DNA from: Chloroflexota bacterium
Lineage (GTDB): Bacteria; Chloroflexota; Anaerolineae; Promineifilales; Promineifilaceae
Reading direction: 5' to 3'
Assembly: GCA_024223125.1 (NCBI GenBank)
Contig: JAAEOP010001158.1
Span: 1-5,113 of the forward strand
Length of the DNA: 5,113 bases
In this document: piece by piece, positions 4,966-5,113 of the stretch
Position numbering within the stretch: position 1 is the first letter of the stretch
How the letters are laid out: every line of letters begins with the position of its first letter
Position numbers and translations under genes: made by a program
The notes under the pieces: generated by a model
The model's database searches: none
Told to the model about the DNA's origin: nothing
The model's input: only the letters and a program-made list of their open reading frames with translations

Positions 4966-4990
4966 CCGATAAAATTATTCTATCGGAAGG
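4965..4990 (+). other. Leader hairpin partly covering the regulator's ribosome binding site
   Basis: TCCGATA (4965-4971) pairs with TATCGGA (4981-4987) around a nine-base loop. The GGA of the ribosome binding site GGAAGG (4985-4990) lies within the stem. GGAAGG is seven bases before the ATG. If formed, the hairpin could lower translation. Part of the left arm may lie at or before the transcription start, so its presence in mRNA is uncertain. Confidence 0.35.
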
Positions 4991-4997
4991 CATACTC

Positions 4998-5113
4998 ATG
5001 AAAAAGCAATCACAAAAAGAGGGCAGAGCCTCTCAAATTGATGTGGCTCGATTGGCCGGCGTGTCGCAAGCAGCGGTGTCGCGTACGTTTACGCCGGGCG
5101 CCAGCGTGTCGGC
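4998..5113 (+). CDS. LacI-family transcriptional regulator, N-terminus only (cut by the window edge)
   Basis: The ATG at 4998 follows GGAAGG by seven bases. The 38 complete codons give a short basic lead of about 12 residues, then the LacI-type helix-turn-helix: QIDVARLAGVS (13-23) and the recognition helix starting QAAVSRTF (24-31). Gln24-Ala25 occupy the positions of Tyr17-Gln18 in E. coli LacI, which read the operator half-site. The hinge helix and sugar-binding domain lie beyond the window. It follows the permease gene by 82 bases on the same strand. Operators of matching sequence lie before both this gene and the transporter, so it is the likely local repressor, responding to the imported solute or a derivative. 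The family is clear; the ligand is unknown. Confidence 0.92.
   Translation, partial: MKKQSQKEGRASQIDVARLAGVSQAAVSRTFTPGASVS

Noticed and set aside
4804..5001. Plus-strand frame overlapping the end of the second permease and reaching the regulator start
   Set aside because: Out-of-frame reading of the permease gene and of the promoter-operator region; the composition is not protein-like.

Overview
This window carries one carbohydrate-type ABC importer locus and the start of its probable regulator, all on the + strand: a solute-binding lipoprotein (963-2501), two MalF- and MalG-type permeases (2810-4084 and 4088-4915), and the first 38 codons of a LacI-family repressor (4998 to the window edge). 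The composition points to a Chloroflexota bacterium, probably Anaerolineae-like. The main clue is the long Val/Glu/Lys low-complexity linker after the lipoprotein cysteine, which is characteristic of binding proteins in that phylum. The many palindromic intergenic repeats fit the same picture. The phylum call is inference from family knowledge, not from a search.

Region 1-962 has no convincing protein gene. It holds a branched palindromic element (105-216) flanked by 11-base direct repeats, and a probable auxiliary LacI-type operator (252-269). An AT-rich stretch follows (about 290-399) in which I see nothing. Next come a strong sigma-70 promoter (TTGACA, 17 bases, TACAAT) overlapping a near-perfect 18-base operator (400-428), a structured leader of about 530 nt with an intrinsic-terminator-like hairpin (616-650), and a 105-base inverted-repeat element (686-790). 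The binding-protein ribosome binding site ends the region.

Region 2502-2809 separates the binding-protein gene from the permeases. It contains a strong stem-loop directly after the stop codon (2513-2557), then a 215-base MITE-like element with perfect 15-base terminal inverted repeats (2561-2775). That element contains a perfect 16-bp hairpin sharing a 27-base sequence with the first palindromic element. The layout recalls malE-malF of E. coli, where palindromes between binding-protein and permease genes favour excess binding protein.

Region 4916-4997 contains a second promoter and operator with the same geometry as that of the transporter: TTGACA, 5 bases, then an 18-base operator overlapping the -10. 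The simplest reading is that the LacI-family protein represses both its own gene and the transporter, and that a sugar or sugar derivative relieves this. No ATP-binding subunit is encoded here; CUT1-type importers often share an ATPase encoded elsewhere. The substrate cannot be read from the sequence.

I see no wholly new system. The most notable points are the duplicated promoter-operator module with a well-phased remote operator, the extra four-helix N-terminal membrane domain on the first permease, the terminator-like hairpin in the long leader, and the two related palindromic elements.
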